Below, in pieces: positions 6,257 through 6,733 of a DNA stretch of 6,733 bases. Location: contig JAAZCS010000362.1 of NCBI GenBank assembly GCA_012513125.1, forward strand, positions 1 to 6,733. Reading direction: 5' to 3'. The notes under the pieces were generated by a model. It saw nothing but the letters and a program-made list of their open reading frames with translations, was not told where the DNA came from and did not search any database. Source of the DNA: Treponema sp. (GTDB lineage: Bacteria; Spirochaetota; Spirochaetia; Treponematales; Treponemataceae). The position numbers and the translations under genes are program-made. Each line of letters begins with the position of its first letter. The first letter of the stretch is position 1.

Positions 6257-6733
6257 ATGGATACAAAAAAACTCACTGACGGATTAAATAAATTAGGAAT
6301 TCCTGATGACGAAATTACTTCAATCAGTCATAAAATGGAATCTTATATACATGAGATTATTCTTTTTAATTCTGCTTACAATTTGACAAATACTAGTGAC
6401 GAGCAAGAATTAGTTGTTCGCCATGTTTTAGATTCATTATCGCCATATCAAATAATTAAAAAAATTTGTACAAATCTATCGACAAAACAAGATAAAGTTT
6501 GTATTGCTGACATAGGTTCTGGTGGAGGCTTTCCAGGAATTCCGCTTGCTTCAGTTTTTCCTCAGTATAAATTTATTTTGGTAGAAAGAATGTCAAAAAG
6601 ATGTGCTTTTTTAGAAAATTGTGTGGCAATATTGGACTTAAAAAATGTTGAAGTGGTAAATAAAGAAGCTGAAAAAGTTGCAAAAAGTACCGCAGATACT
6701 TTAAAAAGCACAAGCCCTAAACGAAAAGGGAAG
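6257..6733 (+). CDS. rsmG: 16S rRNA (guanine527-N7)-methyltransferase RsmG (GidB), N-terminal part
   Basis: Partial gene: 159 codons are open from ATG 6257 to the right edge with no stop, whereas the family is usually a little over 200 residues. RsmG methylates N7 of G527 in the 530 loop of 16S rRNA using S-adenosylmethionine; its loss in several bacteria gives low-level streptomycin resistance. Clear signatures are YNLTNTSDEQELVVRHVLDS (41-60) with the conserved RHxxDSL, the SAM-binding glycine loop ADIGSGGGFPGIPLA (84-98), and the acidic end of the second strand in FILVERMSKRCAFL (106-119) with Glu110. After the next strand (VEVVNKEAE) the sequence becomes Lys/Ser/Thr-rich up to the window edge, which looks like a local insertion. 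The gene starts two bases after the upstream stop, and CAGGA (6246-6250), inside the end of the preceding gene, is its ribosome binding site. Confidence 0.92.
   Translation, partial: MDTKKLTDGLNKLGIPDDEITSISHKMESYIHEIILFNSAYNLTNTSDEQELVVRHVLDSLSPYQIIKKICTNLSTKQDKVCIADIGSGGGFPGIPLASVFPQYKFILVERMSKRCAFLENCVAILDLKNVEVVNKEAEKVAKSTADTLKSTSPKRKGK

Overview
The window is AT-rich (about one third G+C by eye) and reads like the chromosome of a spirochaete, most probably a gut or rumen Treponema. That placement is an inference from codon and base use, the gene style (a membrane-anchored TPR protein, two rRNA methyltransferases and small unassigned proteins packed tightly together) and a plant-polysaccharide glycosidase at the left edge. 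No sequence search was possible. No RNA gene, mobile element, CRISPR array or clear rho-independent terminator was seen.

Layout. Positions 1-573 hold the N-terminal 191 codons of a minus-strand GH43 glycoside hydrolase that runs off the left edge. Positions 574-767 are the divergent intergenic region. It carries a good sigma-70-type promoter pointing right (hexamers at 708-713 and 731-736, 17-bp spacer), a weak -10-like box pointing left, and a perfect 7-bp dyad (642-661) that could be an operator. From 768 to the right edge, seven plus-strand genes follow each other with gaps of 12 bases or less, or with overlaps: an Lrp/AsnC-family regulator (768-1253), a class I PLP aminotransferase (1253-2431), a membrane-anchored TPR protein with an Mrr-endonuclease-like C-terminal domain (2444-3799), the 16S rRNA m3U1498 methyltransferase RsmE (3806-4546), an HExxH zinc-metallopeptidase-like protein with a helical/coiled-coil tail (4559-5374), an exported Ser/Asn/Thr-rich protein of unknown function (5361-6254, probable TTG start) and the 16S rRNA m7G methyltransferase RsmG, cut by the right edge (6257-6733).

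How they may work together. The regulator and aminotransferase are translationally coupled (TAATG) and form a familiar pair, in which an Lrp-type protein senses an amino acid and controls a transaminase. The rest looks like a read-through operon mixing ribosome maturation (RsmE, RsmG) with three proteins of unknown role: one membrane-tethered scaffold, one probable cytoplasmic metallopeptidase and one secreted protein. No functional link between the rRNA methyltransferases and these three can be read from the sequence beyond co-transcription.

Points most worth a second look: the aminotransferase has Glu where the PLP ring-nitrogen Asp is expected; the TPR protein ends in an Mrr-like fold that seems to have lost its catalytic residues; the metallopeptidase-like protein lies between the two rRNA methyltransferases; and the starts of two genes should probably be moved (the regulator to 768, the exported protein to TTG 5361).
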